From Corydoras sp. C115 (taxonomy: Eukaryota; Chordata; Actinopteri; Siluriformes; Callichthyidae): 64,000 bases of DNA. The stretch lies in contig JAFMOC010000044.1 in NCBI GenBank assembly GCA_019802505.1, positions 822,001-886,000 on the forward strand, in the 5' to 3' direction. Within the stretch, counting starts at the first letter, position 1. Each line of letters starts with the position of its first letter. Of this stretch, positions 11,201 through 20,612 are shown one piece after another. The notes under the pieces are model-generated. The model was not told the origin of the DNA. It made no database searches and saw only the letters and a program-made list of their open reading frames with translations. The position numbers and the translations under genes are program-made.

Positions 11201-12948
11201 AAGAAAAAAAATGTCAATGTGATAGGGGAAAAAAATTGATTTCTGTAATGGTTGCTGTAATTTTTTTTGTTAGCGTTATTACAAAATAAAAAAGACTTGA
11301 CTTACTACTCCTCTCTTTGCCATATCCAGCAATGTGGCAGACAGATCCATAGGGCCTCATCTGCTGTGCAGGGGGCAGACATGCTGTTCTCACTGTGCTT
11401 GTCCTCTCTGCACAATGTCCATTATTGTCCTGAATCTGCAACAGAGCTGAACACACACAGGACATGATCAACAAAACTGAAAAACAACTTCTGCTTAAAA
11501 CATATATGTGTCACAGAAAGAGTGAAAGAATAGAGAAAGCGAAAGAGAAAAAGATAAGGCTGTTAAAATGAATACCTATGTCATTATTGTAGTCCTCAGA
11601 TAAGCGATCGAAATTCTCATGAATCACAAGTTTTGTTACTTTAAACATCTGCTCTTCACTCGGGTTCGTCTCATTGATGGCATTTTTTCCTAAATAGACT
11701 GTATAGTCATCCAGGTTTGTTCTTTTGCTGCTCAAAACAAGCAATGGATTAATTATGTTGTCCTTCAAATTTGTTCTTTGACATTACAAATAGCAAAGTG
11801 TAATCATTAAATTACAGCAGATATCAAAGCATGAGATACCTGTTGCCAAAACAATGAGCAGCTGTAAGTACCCAACAGGGTGCAATGAGTGTAGCTCCAC
11901 ACTGAAACACTTTGGCTTCTTCATTCCTTAGATCTTTTACAGATTTAAAGAGGGATGCAATCCAAGGATGTGCCTTTGCTGATGACTTTGAACCTCCTAC
12001 AATTTTCATTCTTTTTGGTTCTTCAACTCGTTCTCCACATGTAGTTTCTGTTAAAATAGGACATATTTTTTTACAATCAAACTTTTATATTAATTATAAA
12101 TGATTTGAAAATGGTAGATTTAATTGAGGATCTTACCTGTATCGTGAATTATGACTGGATCTGTTTTGAAAGAATATATTATCAGTTTTACAGACACAAT
12201 GCAACTTGTAAGGTAAGATTCAAGAAAATGAAAAGATCAAAGTGGCTATCATTTATGTATAGCTCTTAAATTACCTGGCTTTGTATTACACTTTGGAATA
12301 CTACACGCACTGCGAATTACTCCATGTTTGTGAGTTCTTTGAATCCAGCACCACGGCCGAGCTCTGTTATCTGGATTTCTGCACAAACACAAACACAAAG
12401 TCAAGTCACATTCACAAGAAGTGCAAATCTAAGGATTTTCAAAACATGACTCACAGACTGATAAGCCTAGAAATGGTTTAAGGAAAATGATATTCTTATT
12501 ACATTCTTTCCTTCGTAACAAGTGTAATTTATTTTCGTCAGAAACTGAGTTAGATTAGATAAATGTAGTTATTACAACAACTTCCATGATAGCATGGTAT
12601 TTACTGCAGACAATAATTATTCTTCTATTGTAGTTGAAATATTTACAAATATTAATGAAACTTTATACAGCACAAACTAATGAAAAAAGGTTCTATGACC
12701 TTTACCTGCAGTAATTGTGGGATCCAAGCCCATCTAATATATCCTCTGTTGTCAATGGTTGAACTGTGTTCCAATTGAGACACTTGTATCCTCTCCATGT
12801 TACAGATACAGTGCCTTTGTAATCATGGCCATTGCTGCCCACATCAATGCATTCTGACAAGAAAAAAAATCAAGATCAGCACAAAGGAATGTGGAAAATA
12901 AAAACATTTTTATATATATATATATATATATATTGGTTCAAAGATCGC

Positions 12949-13047
<99 letters not shown>

Positions 13048-14013
13048 ATCCTACTAATAATAATATACTTATTATTATTTAGCCCCATTAAAACAGATGT
13101 TTGAAAATCAAACACTTAAACTGTATGTTTCTAGCTTTGTAAATTTTTGGAGAGTTGTTTGGGGAAAACATGTTTTCTGCTGTTCCAGAATGACTGTGCC
13201 CCTGTCCACAAAGCAATGTCTATGAAAGGCATTGTTGTGTGAATATGGTCTAAAAGAAAAGGGTCACCAACTTAGAAAAGGATGTTTTAAATGTTCCTGT
13301 AGGTCTACTGTCCACATAATTATCTTTGTATGTATATTGTTTGTACATCCAAAACTAAAACACAGAGGTACTGAGTGTACAGGTTTTTTTTTTGTAAATA
13401 TAATCTTGATATTTAGCGAATATTTTGTTATTTTGTAATCTGAATGTTTACCCATATATAAAAATGGCTATGCCATATAATTTTTGTTTTTAAACACAGT
13501 GTGTGCATGTATGTGTGTGTGTGTCAGAGAAAGTGACATCATTTCATATTACTTCACTTTACCCAAAATTTCTATTTATTTATAGAAATAGTAGATATAT
13601 AGAATCATATAATAGAATAGAATAATAGAAATAGAAATGTTGAATATGTTAAGATGAAAATTTTCAAATTTAAAATGCCAAACTTGTTCCTGCTTTTGTG
13701 TTCATTAATGGATATTTTTGTTTGCTTTATTTGTGTTGGCTAAAGTGTTGTTAAGCTTGGGTGTCTGAGGTTCGATTTGGGTGTCTTACCCTGTTTCGGT
13801 TGAACATGTTTCCATGGGAAGAGCTTGAGAAAGTTGGACTGTGAAGAAAATAAATAAAACATTAAAACAAGAAAAAAAAATCTAGGGCAAAATGTATTTT
13901 TGGTTCACTGTTCTAATTATGTTTTAGGAAGTCAAATTCTGTTTCTTTGTTTCCCATACCTCAGCATCATTAAAATGGGGTAATGTCATCAAAAGCGTGA
14001 CCAGTAACCACAT
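8275..14013 (-). CDS. plau: Urokinase-type plasminogen activator-like serine protease lacking an EGF module
   Basis: Secreted trypsin-like protease, expected to convert plasminogen to plasmin. Ten coding exons join in frame: 14013-13960, 13838-13790, 12853-12706, 12378-12275, 12160-12137, 12047-11840, 11727-11576, 11446-11306, 9089-8941 and 8472-8275. They predict 408 residues (human uPA has 431). Residues 1-18 are a signal peptide; one kringle spans Cys36-Cys114 (NYCRNPDNRARPWCW). A short linker with Cys130 leads to activation site K141-IVGG. The catalytic triad is H191, D245 and S346, and D340 gives Arg/Lys specificity. Motifs such as YYGK, GVISWGMGCA and KPGVYT favour uPA over tPA or HABP2. 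No EGF exon lies between the signal exon and the kringle; a 49-bp exon takes its place. SINEs sit in three introns. The acceptor at 11727 could shift by one codon. Confidence 0.92.
8580..8930 (+). mobile_element. V-SINE copy 7, in plau-like intron
   Basis: Complete but diverged copy in the last intron, antisense to the gene. Its tail ends about 10 bp from the splice donor at 8940. Confidence 0.9.
9481..9828 (+). mobile_element. V-SINE copy 8, in plau-like intron
   Basis: Full-length diverged copy, with TTTTAG damage in the central domain, in the intron between the 8941 and 11306 exons. Confidence 0.9.
10343..10538 (-). mobile_element. SINE family B copy (tRNA head, LINE-shared tail)
   Basis: Read on the minus strand, TAGCTTAGTGGTTAGGGC and GGTTCAAATCCC are A- and B-box-like. 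The 3' end, GTCTGCTAAATGACCAAATG, matches the tail of the L2-like LINE at 57104-57153. This is the best-preserved family B copy. Confidence 0.8.
10687..11042 (-). mobile_element. V-SINE copy 9, with target duplication
   Basis: A full-length young copy flanked on both sides by CTACACAAAC, a clear target-site duplication. It lies in a plau-like intron in the gene's own orientation. Confidence 0.96.
12911..13041. repeat. Paired (TA)n tracts in plau-like intron
   Basis: A short TA tract (12911-12932), about 20 bp of unique sequence, then about 90 bp of TA (12952-13041). They lie 60 bp upstream of the first kringle exon acceptor on the gene strand. Confidence 0.97.
13042..13789. other. plau-like intron sequence
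   Basis: Intron between the 49-bp linker exon and the kringle exon. It is AT-rich, and I saw no EGF-like cysteine pattern on the gene strand. Confidence 0.6.
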
Positions 14014-14660
14014 CTTGACCAAAAACAGACAAGTTTCCTCTAAAGAGCTTCTGCAAAGCTAAAAAAAAAACCATCACATATATGAGTGTTTGTCAGGTGG
14101 CATCTCAGGGTATCTGATATGTAAAGGTATGTGTAAGGACAAGTCAAGACATAAATGTAGCAATACGAGGCTTAATATACTCACGTTTTTTTGCCTGTGC
14201 TGACTTTTTAGCCTTTTTTATGTTAACTGTAATTATGAATCTGAAAAAAATTAAAATGTCATTATGGAGTTGTACATTGCATATGATTATAATTGTAAAA
14301 GTTATGTCAAGTAAAAACAAAGTTATGTCAAGAAAAACGAATCCAGTTTCGATTTAAGTAAAATTAGTAAAACTAAAAAACAGAAGTAGACTTGTAGACT
14401 ATGCTGGAAATGCCTGAGGACATTTCATTAATAGAGTAGTAACATGTTGCTAGTAATGTCACAATTACACTTGCTTGTAATATCTTGCAAAATATTGGCG
14501 AGAAGAATTTTTAATGGAATTAATGTAGTCCAGGTCTTACCTTGCACCAATGATCTTTTTAACCTTGTTTTCTCTCTTGTAGTTCTTGTTCTTTTTTTCC
14601 CGTCTGTGTAAACTAGACGTTCTTGTTGAACTCACTTGTGCCGGGGTCGATAGTCTCATG

Positions 14661-14670
14661 CTTTATATAG
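14661..14670 (-). promoter_or_regulatory. TATA box of the plau-like gene
   Basis: CTATATAAAG on the gene strand, about 650 bp upstream of the start codon. At least one non-coding 5' exon probably lies between. A CCCGCCTC GC-box-like site is about 30 bp further upstream. Confidence 0.65.
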
Positions 14671-14773
14671 CACAAAGACCTGCTGAGAGTGTGAGAGGCG
14701 GGACTAAAAGACACTCATCAATGTTTAGAGGTGTAAGGGATATTTTGAGAATTAAGCCATGATTAGTGAGAAG

Positions 14774-14780
14774 TGACTCA
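14774..14780. promoter_or_regulatory. AP-1 consensus upstream of the plau-like TATA box
   Basis: TGACTCA, an exact AP-1/TRE match, about 105 bp upstream of the TATA box, with an Ets-like AGGAAA near 14820. Mammalian PLAU is known to be driven by AP-1 and Ets sites. Function here is inferred. Confidence 0.45.
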
Positions 14781-14829
14781 TGGCCCTTACTTCTTTCAGC
14801 AAATGAAAAAAGTGTAATAGGAAATGTTC

Positions 14830-17365
14830 CAAATATGGTAATTACCAGCAAGGGAGATCTGCACTTATCAAACCTACATCCTCATTGTTATAGCTTTTTA
14901 ATTTAACCTGTTAAACAGATTTCAAGCCTTTTGTAATAAGTGTAGTTTATGCACAAATATCTAAAAATGTTACACTTGTTAGTAACATTATTTATTATTT
15001 ATTACTAAAAAATCTTCATGCCTGTGTTCTTCATTCATACTTGTTCAATTTGATTATTCCTTAAATAAAATACTTGATGCATTTTATGGCTAAATATGTA
15101 ATTTTATTTAAATTCATTAAAATTCCTACAGGTTAATTTAAAGTAATAGGATTCCAAAAAATAACTAATCCAGGTGTATATAAATATGAACTTGTATACT
15201 AATTGGAAGTTGCTAAAGATCTTATAACTAAAAACTAAATTACATCACTTTGTTCATTAAAGGAAATGTGTGTGTATGTGTTCGCACTTGTTTCCTGTTT
15301 AACTCATGAAACTTCCAGGATTACATTCAGTGATGTCTTCCTTTTGCTTTGGATGATGTATTTTTGAAACAATTGTCCCAACAGAGGATAGATTCAGTTA
15401 TTAAATAGAGCTTCATATAAAAAAAAACCTGGTTAACATCAGAAGATCTCTATATGATATGTGAAGCATGTGTTAAAATTCAAACCACAACATGCTGAGA
15501 AGTGATAACTACTCCCACACATGCTTCATGGGAACGAGAAGTGAAAAAAAGACATTTCGAAAAAAACGTGTTCTATATTTTTACCATATAAAGACTAAAC
15601 TCTGATGAATAAAACAAATAAGTTTTATCATGAAATGTTTGTTCAGGCAATGCAAATATTGTTACAACCCAAAAGCTCCCAAATCTGTTACCTCATTAAC
15701 ACAGTTAATGCTTTGAATAGTACTGAGATTTAAAAAGTGATATGTAAATTCCATTCCTTATTAATCTTTAATATTAAGCAGAGGACATAAAATGCATACA
15801 CTTCTAAATGCACAGCCAATACGACTTTAGATCTGTAAACTAAATTGCACTATACATTTTATGAAACAAATGAATTAACATGTATTTATGTTACATTATT
15901 GCAGTATTTACCTACAAGCCTTTAATTTGTCGTGTAATGACTGTTTATTTTGTGACCGAATGTGTGTTATGTTGAGTGATGTAATCGGTCTTCCTGTCCG
16001 AACAAACTTCCCGTTCAACGTGATATATGAGAAGAATGAGAACACAGAGATAAGTGCTGACAGAACAAAATCCAAAAAAAAAATCGACTAATCCTACTTC
16101 ATGCAGCAGTTAAATTCCTTAAAATAACTTATTCTTTTATTAATAGTCATTCAAGACTACACAGAGCCTAAAGCTATGCTTTCACCAGTAAGTCTTTTAA
16201 ATGGCACCCACATTAATATGAAGTGAGTATAGGGATTTATTTAAAATGGATAATTAGTTTGCACTATACAACTAGGAGCTGCCGTGACAGTCTTACCAAA
16301 CAAAAACCTGTTAGGATTACAAGCCTGTTAGCAGACAGGAAGTAAGGCTGACTACATGATGGAGATCCCCGTAAAAACACAGACGTGTATAATTCGCACA
16401 TCTTGGTTTAATTAGTACTTTATACAGCAGACACTGTTCAATTGGCATTTAAGTCTCTTATCAAATTTTAAAAGGTAGTATAAATCACAGGTATAGTACA
16501 TATATAGTCAAAAGATGTATAGTCACTGTTTATGGTTTTAGTCCCCCCCCCCCCCGACCTGTCTCCCAGTGCTTATCACAGCCCCCACTTTTCTGGATAG
16601 GCATTCCACAAGAATTTGCAATGCATGTGGGATGTCCTGCGTACTTAGTTGAATAAACCTTTTATCATTTTAATAAGAAGCGTTGTCCGAGATCTCATGC
16701 TGTTCTCACACACTAAATTTGCGGACTCTCTGATTGTAAGATGATATTCTAGTTTAAAAAGCAGTATAAAGATCAATGAACTTAAACTTGAACTGGATGA
16801 GGACTAGTAAAATAACAGTATACAGCTTTTGTATATGTTTAATGATTAAATACTGTGGAACCAGAAACTGCAATTAATAACAAAGAGAGGAAATCGTTCT
16901 TGTTTTCTGTGGTTGCAATATTTTTAAACCACAAAAAAAAAAGACATGAGAAAAGCAGAACTGAGAGACTTCTAGGTAGTGTGTGCATTCAGAACACCCT
17001 TTTCAACATCTTCAAAATAAGTAGATTATCTGCACAAGAGTTTGTTAACCTTGTATTTCCTTAAGGAACTACAGAGAGGGTTTTTAAGAGCTTTAGATTT
17101 GGATAGTATTTTGAACCAGTGTCTTAACTAAAACGAAAATTAATTAGAGTAACAGTGTTGACAACACGTATCAGAATGTAAACTAAGCTTTTTAACATAG
17201 AAACATGCATGATCGTTTATCTCTCAATGGAATAGATCTGTGTGGCTATTATGCATGTTATTTGTAAAATCATAATAATTAATTATTTACACTAACGCTT
17301 GTATGTTTATACAAGAGATGTAAAAATGAACTTGGCTTCATTCATAAACATTTAAAAATAACATA
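14830..17365. other. Intergenic between plau-like and chuk
   Basis: AT-rich, with no supported gene. A C run (about 16544-16555) precedes a less AT-rich piece to about 16640 that may be an unclassified repeat fragment. Confidence 0.5.
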
Positions 17366-17755
17366 AAGGCAGTGGTTAGCATGTTCACCTCTCAAAGCTG
17401 GGGATTCAGGTTCGAATCCCAATCTGGTTTGAGTTTGGGGGTTGAGGGTCTTGCCCTAAAGGGCAGCTGTATGACCAGCCCTGTCTTTTGACCCCAACCA
17501 AGTTGGGATATTATAAGTCACTTTGGATATTAAAGCCTTTTGGTGCTGGGGTCCAGGTTCAAATCGCAATCTGAGTGGAGTTTCCATATTCTCTCCGTGT
17601 CCGTGTGGGTTTCTAAAAACATGGAACATGTAAATTGGCTGATCTGAATTACCCCATATATTGTCTGAAATGGTCTCCCCTGCATGGACATGGGGAACCC
17701 TTCCCTCTGGGATTCCCGGTTCGAATTCTAATCTGGTTGGAGTTTTCTGGGTATA
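17366..17755 (+). mobile_element. Mosaic of degraded SINE pieces
   Basis: A V-SINE head (17371-17430) is followed by a family B fragment (17437-17540, GGGTCTTGCCCTAAAGGGC ... AAGTCACTTTGGAT). A degraded V-SINE body (17542-17700) and a further head piece (17709-17750) come next. Confidence 0.7.
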
Positions 17756-18005
17756 TTTATTTCATGGAGTGCACATGCGTGAGAAGTGCATGCAGCCTTT
17801 AGCAGTGCTCCTGACTGTGTTTTTCACTTTTTAATCTTTATTTATTTTTTTCAAAACCTTTATATTTTTTCTAAACAACTCAGTGAAGCTGTGCCCTCTC
17901 AAAACACGTCAGTAGAGAGAGTTTGGTTCTACTTATCTTGGGTCTACTTGGTTCGACTTATTAGTGCAATTTCCCCCAGGGATTAATAAGGTATTCTGAT
18001 TCTGA

Positions 18006-18230
18006 TTCCATATTCTCCCCATGTCTGCGTGGGTTCTCTCCAGGTTCTCCAGTGTCCTCCCACAGTCCAAAAACATGGATCAAGGTCAGTTCTCCAAATT
18101 GCCCCATATAGAGTGTGTCTGTGTTAGTGAGTGTGCCCAGTGATAGATTGGCACCCAGTCCTGGGTGTATCTGCCCAGCGCCCGAAACATTCTCCCCTGG
18201 ATGGGCATGGGGAACCCCCTGCGACCCTAG
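18006..18230 (+). mobile_element. V-SINE copy 11, head truncated
   Basis: Sense copy from the central CATATTCTCCCCATGTCTGC to the CGACCCTAG segment; head and GAAT tail are lost. A LINE-like end, GGGATTAATAAGGTATTCTG, lies just upstream at 17975-17999. Confidence 0.85.
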
Positions 18231-18248
18231 ATGATTTGTAAACAGTTT

Positions 18249-18597
18249 CATCCATCCATCCTCCATTATCTTGCGCTTTATCCTCTACTAGGGTGGTGGT
18301 GGGGGGGTTCCCCATGCCCATCCAGGGAAGAATGTTTCGGGACCAGGACACCCAAGACAGGGCGCCAATCTATCGCTGGGCACAGACACACACACAAACA
18401 CACTCTACATGGGGCAATTTGGAGCATTCAATTGACCTTAATCCATGTTTTTGGACTGTGGGAGGAAACCGGAGAACCCGGAGGACACCCACGCGGATAC
18501 GGGGAGAACATGGAAACTCCACCCAGATTGGGATTCGAAAGGGGAATCCCTAGCGCTGAGAGGAGAACATGCTAACTACTAAGCCACCGTGCCCCCC
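18249..18597 (-). mobile_element. V-SINE copy 12, first unit of a SINE array
   Basis: Full-length copy with a GGAT-type (ATCC)n tail. It is flanked by TTGTAAACA, the spacer found between the following three copies. Confidence 0.93.
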
Positions 18598-18605
18598 TTG
18601 TAAAC

Positions 18606-18953
18606 ATTCATTCATTCATTATCTCCCGCTTTATCCTCTATTAGGGTCGCGGTGGGGTTCCCCATGCCCATCCAGGGGAGAACGTCTCGGGCGCTGGGCA
18701 GACACACCCAGGACAGGGCGCCAATCCATCGCTGGGCACACACTCACTCACACACACACACTCTATATGGGGCAATTTAGAGAACTCAATTAATTTGATC
18801 CATGTTTTTGGAATGTGGGAGGAAACCGGAGAGCCCGGAGGAAACCCACGCGGACACGGGGAGAACATGGAAACTCCACCCAGATGGGGATTTGAACCGG
18901 GAATCCCTAATGCTGAGAGGCGAACGTGCTAACCACTAAGCCACCGTGCCACC
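18606..18953 (-). mobile_element. V-SINE copy 13, array unit
   Basis: Full-length GAAT-tailed copy carrying the uncommon variants GGAATGTGGGAGG and GGAGAGCCCGG, both shared with copy 14. Confidence 0.95.
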
Positions 18954-18962
18954 CTTGTAAAC

Positions 18963-19310
18963 ATTCATTCATTCATTATCTCCCGCTTTATCCTCTATTA
19001 GGGTCGCGGTGGGGTTCCCCATGCCCATCCAGGGGAGAACGTCTCGGGCGCTGGGCAGACACACCCAGGACAGGGCGCCAATCCATCACTGGGCACACAC
19101 TCACTCACACACACACACTCTATATGGGGCAATTTAGAGAACTCAATTAACTTGATCCATGTTTTTGGAATGTGGGAGGAAACCGGAGAGCCCGGAGGAA
19201 ACCCACGCAGACACGGGGAGAACATGGAAACTCCACCCAGATGGGGATTCAAACCGGGAATCCCTAGTGCTGAGAGGCGAACGTGCTAGCCACTAAGCCA
19301 CCGTGCTACC
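18963..19310 (-). mobile_element. V-SINE copy 14, array unit
   Basis: Almost identical to copy 13, including both uncommon variants. The start-to-start distance is 357 bp. Confidence 0.95.
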
Positions 19311-19319
19311 CTTGTAAAC

Positions 19320-19657
19320 ATTCATTCATTCATTATCTCCCGCTTTATCCTCTATTGGGGTCGCGGTGGGGTTCCCCATGCCCATCCAGGGGAGAGCGTC
19401 TCGGGCGCTGGGCAGACAGACCCAATCCATCGCTGGGCACACACTCTCTCACACAGACACACTCTATATGGGGCAATTTAGAGAACTCAATTGACTTGAT
19501 CCATGTTTTTGGACTGTGGGAGGAAACCGGAGAGCCCGTAGGAAACCCACGCAGACACGGGGAGAACATGGAAACTCCACCCAGATGGGGATTCGAACCG
19601 GGAATCCCTAGCGCCGAGAGGCGAACGTGCTAACCACTAAGCCACCGTGCCGCCCCC
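19320..19657 (-). mobile_element. V-SINE copy 15, array unit
   Basis: Shares GGAGAGCCCG with copies 13-14 but has GGACTGTGGG and a short deletion (AGACAGACCCAATCC). TTGTAAACA follows it. Confidence 0.95.
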
Positions 19658-19859
19658 CCTTGTAAACAGTTGTTTTAAATAATTGGATTTGAAAATAGCT
19701 ATCTTTTCTTAAATAAACTGAATCGTAAACACAAATCAAACCGAAAACAAGTCCGTTCTTAAGTTGTGAACCACGTCCTTAGTCAACATGACCCAGTGTC
19801 ACATGATGAAGTCCACGTTGTATGGTTTCCCTAACAGCTGATCTGAAACCTGTTAGACG

Positions 19860-20358
19860 TGCACCGGTGCTATGCCCGAAACGACGCGTTTTGCGTAAGA
19901 CTGATTCCAGATCGGTCCTCCCGGGGGAAAACGTGTACGCCTGCGCAATAACATTGTTTCGATTTCGAGTCCCAGCGCTGGCTAACTAGCCGTGTGGAGG
20001 TTGTCAGCGGCGCGTCGTCCGGCAGACTTTTGGTTGTCGCGGAGTTGTCTTTGACCTCAACCTCCATCCTGAAGGCTTTTCTTCGGGTCATGTTTCAAGG
20101 TGACATGCTGATCTCGACCCGCCAGCTCGCTTGTTGTCACGGCCGCTAGTTGTGTTTAGCTGCTCTGCTAACTAGCTGCAGGCTTGTTTACCTGTGGCGT
20201 ACCCGGCTCGTTGTTTACTTTCACATGGCTTGGATTCGATAAACGAGATCATCAGAGTACGATGGACGACTCGAAGCTTTAACATGAAATATCACCTTCA
20301 TTTATCTGGGTTCTTCAATTAGATGCGGCCGCTCTTCGGTGAATCAAGCTAAGCAAGG
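19860..20358 (+). promoter_or_regulatory. chuk promoter and non-coding first exon
   Basis: The only CpG- and GC-rich stretch of this size in the window (GCGCGTCGTCCGGC, GACGCGTTTTGCG). No TATA box is obvious, as expected for a housekeeping-type start. A good donor at 20358/20359 (CAAGG/GTAAGA) would end a 5' UTR exon spliced to the ATG exon at 20613. A palindromic TCACATGA near 19799 is E-box-like. Confidence 0.6.
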
Positions 20359-20439
20359 GTAAGATAACACGCTCTATGGTTCTATTTGCTCATTTTCCCA
20401 AAGAGTTCTACAACAGAACACGGGGGTGGTATGATGCAG

Positions 20440-20556
20440 CATGATACCCCTTAATTAATGAATTAATGAGGGTGAAAGGTCTTGCTCAATGAGCCACGTT
20501 GGTATCTTCAGTGGACCTGGGATTTGAACCCACAACCTTCAGATTGATAGAACAAC
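20440..20556 (-). mobile_element. SINE family B fragment
   Basis: CTTCAGTGGACCTGGGATTTG and CCACAACCTTCAGATTGATAG match the 10343-10538 copy. It lies in the first chuk intron, 55 bp before the ATG exon. Confidence 0.75.
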
Positions 20557-20612
20557 ATTTCTGTCCTGCCCTGCATTCAACATGTAATAAATGTTACTTT
20601 GTGTTTTTATAG

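Noticed and set aside
12832..13115. Open frames made of alternating Ile-Tyr or Cys-Val residues, here and at 985-1406, 30705-30957 and 37519-37830
   Set aside because: These are translations of (TA)n and (GT)n microsatellites, not proteins.
13040..13790. A hidden EGF exon of the plau-like gene
   Set aside because: No six-cysteine EGF pattern with splice sites was visible on the gene strand, and the flanking exons already join in phase.
18641..19252. Many frames with similar proteins (for example ECVCVSECVPSDGLAPCPG) across the window
   Set aside because: All are readings through V-SINE copies. Their repetition comes from the repeat, and no conserved gene is indicated.
18249..19657. CRISPR-like regular repeats
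   Set aside because: The 350-bp units are SINE copies with 9-bp spacers in a vertebrate genome; no cas genes are present.
19870..20091. Minus-strand 73-codon open frame in the chuk promoter region
   Set aside because: It is short, lies in GC-rich sequence where open frames occur by chance, has no recognisable domain and overlaps the likely chuk first exon.
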